A stretch of 7,382 nt of DNA from Planctomycetota bacterium (GTDB lineage Bacteria > Planctomycetota > Planctomycetia > Pirellulales > UBA1268). The notes beneath the pieces are model-generated. The model worked only from the letters and a program-made list of their open reading frames with translations, ran no database searches and was not told the DNA's origin. Below, piece after piece: positions 5,442-7,382 of the stretch. The first letter of the stretch is position 1, and every line of letters starts with the position of its first letter. The translations under genes were made by a program, and so were the position numbers. The stretch is taken from the NCBI GenBank assembly GCA_003669255.1, contig QWPO01000037.1, forward strand, positions 1 to 7,382. Reading direction: 5' to 3'.

Positions 5442-7382
5442 TCAGGCAGCCCGTGCCGCCTCCGTCATGCCCACCGTGGCGAACACCTCGAGCCGCGGTT
5501 CGTCGAGCGTTTCCTCGTCGGCGAGCACCACGACATCGGGCAGATGGCGACCGACCGCCTCGCGCACAAGCCGCCGCGCCGCCGCCGGGACGAGCAGCAC
5601 AGGCTGCCCCCCGCGCTCCACGGCCGTCCGCACCGCCCGCCGCACGTCGGCGACGAGCTTCGCGGAGATCCGCGGTGCCGTACCGCGGGCCGTCTTTGTG
5701 ATCGCGTCGACCGCGCCGCCGGCGAGCCGCACCGCGGTGAGCCTGCCCAGTGGATCGCGCGCCCGGCGGCAGATTGTGCCTGCCAGCCGGCGCCGCACAA
5801 TCTCGGCGAGCTGCCACGGTTCGGCCGCTTCGGCGGCGTGGTCCGACATGAGTTCAAGGAGTTCGGCAAGGGGCCGGATCGGCACGCCCTCGCGAAGCAG
5901 GCACTGGAGCGTTCGCTGGATCCGGGCCACGGTGAGCACGCCCGGCACGATCTGTTCGACCACCGCCGGCTGTGCGGTTCGCAGCGATTCCACGAGCCGG
6001 TTGGCGGCGTCGCGGGTGAGCAGCCTGTCGGCACGCCGCCGGACGGCCGACTCGAGCGATCGCGCCACGATGCCTGCGTCGTCGAGCACGGTGGCACCGC
6101 GAAGCCGGCAGGTCTCGGCCTGGGCGTGTCCAACCCACGTGCCGGTGCGGCCTGTGAGCGGATCGATCGCAGCGTCGCCATCGACCGGCGACGATGTCCC
6201 CGGCTGAAGCACCGCCAGCAATCGCCCTGCCGGGATCTCGTCCTCGACCACCGCGTCGCCGGCCACCGAGATCCGGTAGCCGCGACCGGGGAGTGTCAGG
6301 TCGTCGCGGAAGGCCACCTGCGGAAGCACGAGCCCAAGATCGGCGGCCAGCGAGGTCCGCAAGGTGGAGGCCCGCTCGAGCAGCGGGCCATTTCCCGCCA
6401 CGAGGCCAACGAGCCCACGGCCGACCTCGACCACGACGCGGTCGTCGGCCAGGACGTCGGCGGCGGGCGTGGACTTCTGGGTCGCGGCCTTGGTCGAGGT
6501 CTTGGCCGGACGGACGGACGGCAGCTCACGATCGAGCTCGTCGTCTGCATCGGCCTCGATCGCCGGACGACGCCCCAGCACCACCGCCGCCGTCAGCGTG
6601 ACTGCCGCCATGCCCGCCAACGGCAGGAATGGCAGGCCGCTGAGCGAGAGGAGTGCGAGGAACACACCGGTGATCGCGAGCAGGTGGGGCTTGGCGGTGA
6701 ACTGCCGACTGAACTCCCGCGAGAGGTCGACCGATTGGGAAGACCTCGAGACCAAGAGACCGGTGGCAACCGAGATGAAGAGCGCGGGGATCGCTGCCGA
6801 CAGGCCATCGCCAATCGTCAGCCGCGAGTAGACGTTGAGGGCCTTTTCGACCGGCATGCCGTGCTCCACGACGCCAATGGCAAGCCCGCCAAGGATGTTG
6901 ATCGCGGTGATGATCACACTCGCCACCGCCTCGCCACGAACGAACCGGCTGGCGCCGTCCATGGCGGCGAAGAAGTCGGCCTGCCGCTGCAGTTCGAGCC
7001 GCATCCGCCGTGCCTGCTCCCGAGTGACCGTGCCGGCGTTGACTTCGGTGTCGATCGCCATCTGCCGGCCCGGCAGACCGTCGAGCGCGAATCGGGCGGC
7101 CACCTCGCTCGTCCGTGTGGAGCCGGCGGTGATCACCACGAACTGCACGATCGCGATGATCGCGAAGATCACGCCGCCGACCACCAGGTTGTTGGCGGCG
7201 ACAAACTGGCCAAAGGCCTCCACCACCTCGCCCGCGGCCGCGGTGCCGTCGAGGGCCGCACGGGAGAGGATCAGCCTGGTCGTGGCGATGTTGAGCACGA
7301 GCCGCACGAGCGTGATGCCGAGCAGAAACGTGGGAAACACGCTCATGTCGAGGGGCGTGCGGGCCGCGAGCGCCCCGAGCAA
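5442..7382 (-). CDS. flhA: Flagellar biosynthesis protein FlhA (export gate), N-terminus cut by the window end
   Basis: The frame is open to the window edge. The 646 visible residues (numbered from base 7382) begin inside the membrane domain, at the TPLDMSVFPTFLLGITLVRL segment (9-28), so roughly 50 residues are missing; the leading TTG is not the start. Further hydrophobic segments lie at about 63-86, 151-172, 188-211 and 234-270. The cytoplasmic FHIPEP signature is at about 91-150: EVAARFALDGLPGRQMAID (93-111) and FFAAMDGASRFVRGEA (137-152). An acidic/Thr-rich linker (275-312) joins the large cytosolic domain (315-646), which forms a nonameric ring docking export substrates and chaperones. 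In type III export FlhA couples proton flow to secretion of rod, hook, filament and FlgM proteins. Together with fliA and flgM it forms a flagellar cluster. FlhA is preferred over the injectisome homologue SctV because of that context. Confidence 0.95.
   Translation of the reverse strand: MLGALAARTPLDMSVFPTFLLGITLVRLVLNIATTRLILSRAALDGTAAAGEVVEAFGQFVAANNLVVGGVIFAIIAIVQFVVITAGSTRTSEVAARFALDGLPGRQMAIDTEVNAGTVTREQARRMRLELQRQADFFAAMDGASRFVRGEAVASVIITAINILGGLAIGVVEHGMPVEKALNVYSRLTIGDGLSAAIPALFISVATGLLVSRSSQSVDLSREFSRQFTAKPHLLAITGVFLALLSLSGLPFLPLAGMAAVTLTAAVVLGRRPAIEADADDELDRELPSVRPAKTSTKAATQKSTPAADVLADDRVVVEVGRGLVGLVAGNGPLLERASTLRTSLAADLGLVLPQVAFRDDLTLPGRGYRISVAGDAVVEDEIPAGRLLAVLQPGTSSPVDGDAAIDPLTGRTGTWVGHAQAETCRLRGATVLDDAGIVARSLESAVRRRADRLLTRDAANRLVESLRTAQPAVVEQIVPGVLTVARIQRTLQCLLREGVPIRPLAELLELMSDHAAEAAEPWQLAEIVRRRLAGTICRRARDPLGRLTAVRLAGGAVDAITKTARGTAPRISAKLVADVRRAVRTAVERGGQPVLLVPAAARRLVREAVGRHLPDVVVLADEETLDEPRLEVFATVGMTEAARAA

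Noticed and set aside
5383..6207. Open frame of 274 codons on the + strand
   Set aside because: Antisense to the FlhA C-terminal domain; Ser/Arg-rich low-complexity translation without family similarity.

Overview
The window is very GC-rich and looks like a chromosomal segment of a planctomycete (Planctomycetota, probably Pirellulales-like). This rests on three things: a membrane-anchored Ser/Thr protein kinase fused to a long degenerate beta-propeller, the flagellar gene content, and pairs of short palindromic intergenic repeats of a kind I associate with that phylum. The phylum is an inference from gene style, not a search result.

Left part (1-2865, + strand): the C-terminal part of a Hanks-type Ser/Thr kinase. 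The window begins just before the DFG motif, so the N-lobe and HRD loop lie outside. A transmembrane segment and about 700 residues of propeller-like sequence follow. A convergent intergenic stretch (2866-2977) holds a large inverted repeat that may terminate transcription from both sides.

Middle (2978-3484, - strand): a complete Fur-family metalloregulator with its own ribosome binding site and a possible -10 box. Behind its start (3544-3661) lie two diverged copies of a double-hairpin repeat, then a hairpin (3695-3720) that may terminate the flagellar transcripts.

Right part (3772-7382, - strand): three flagellar genes read right to left: flhA (export-gate protein, N-terminus cut by the window end), fliA (flagellar sigma-28) and flgM (anti-sigma-28). 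Together they form the export gate plus the checkpoint pair: FlgM holds FliA until the hook-basal body is complete, then is exported so that FliA can drive late genes. There is a 260-nt leader between flhA and fliA and a 333-nt leader between fliA and flgM. Both contain sequences resembling sigma-28 promoters, which would fit autoregulation, but this is inferred by eye.

I do not see a clearly new multi-gene system. The points most worth following are the paired palindromic repeat, the AT-rich promoter-like tract and long leader before flgM, and the direct flhA-fliA junction without flhF/flhG.
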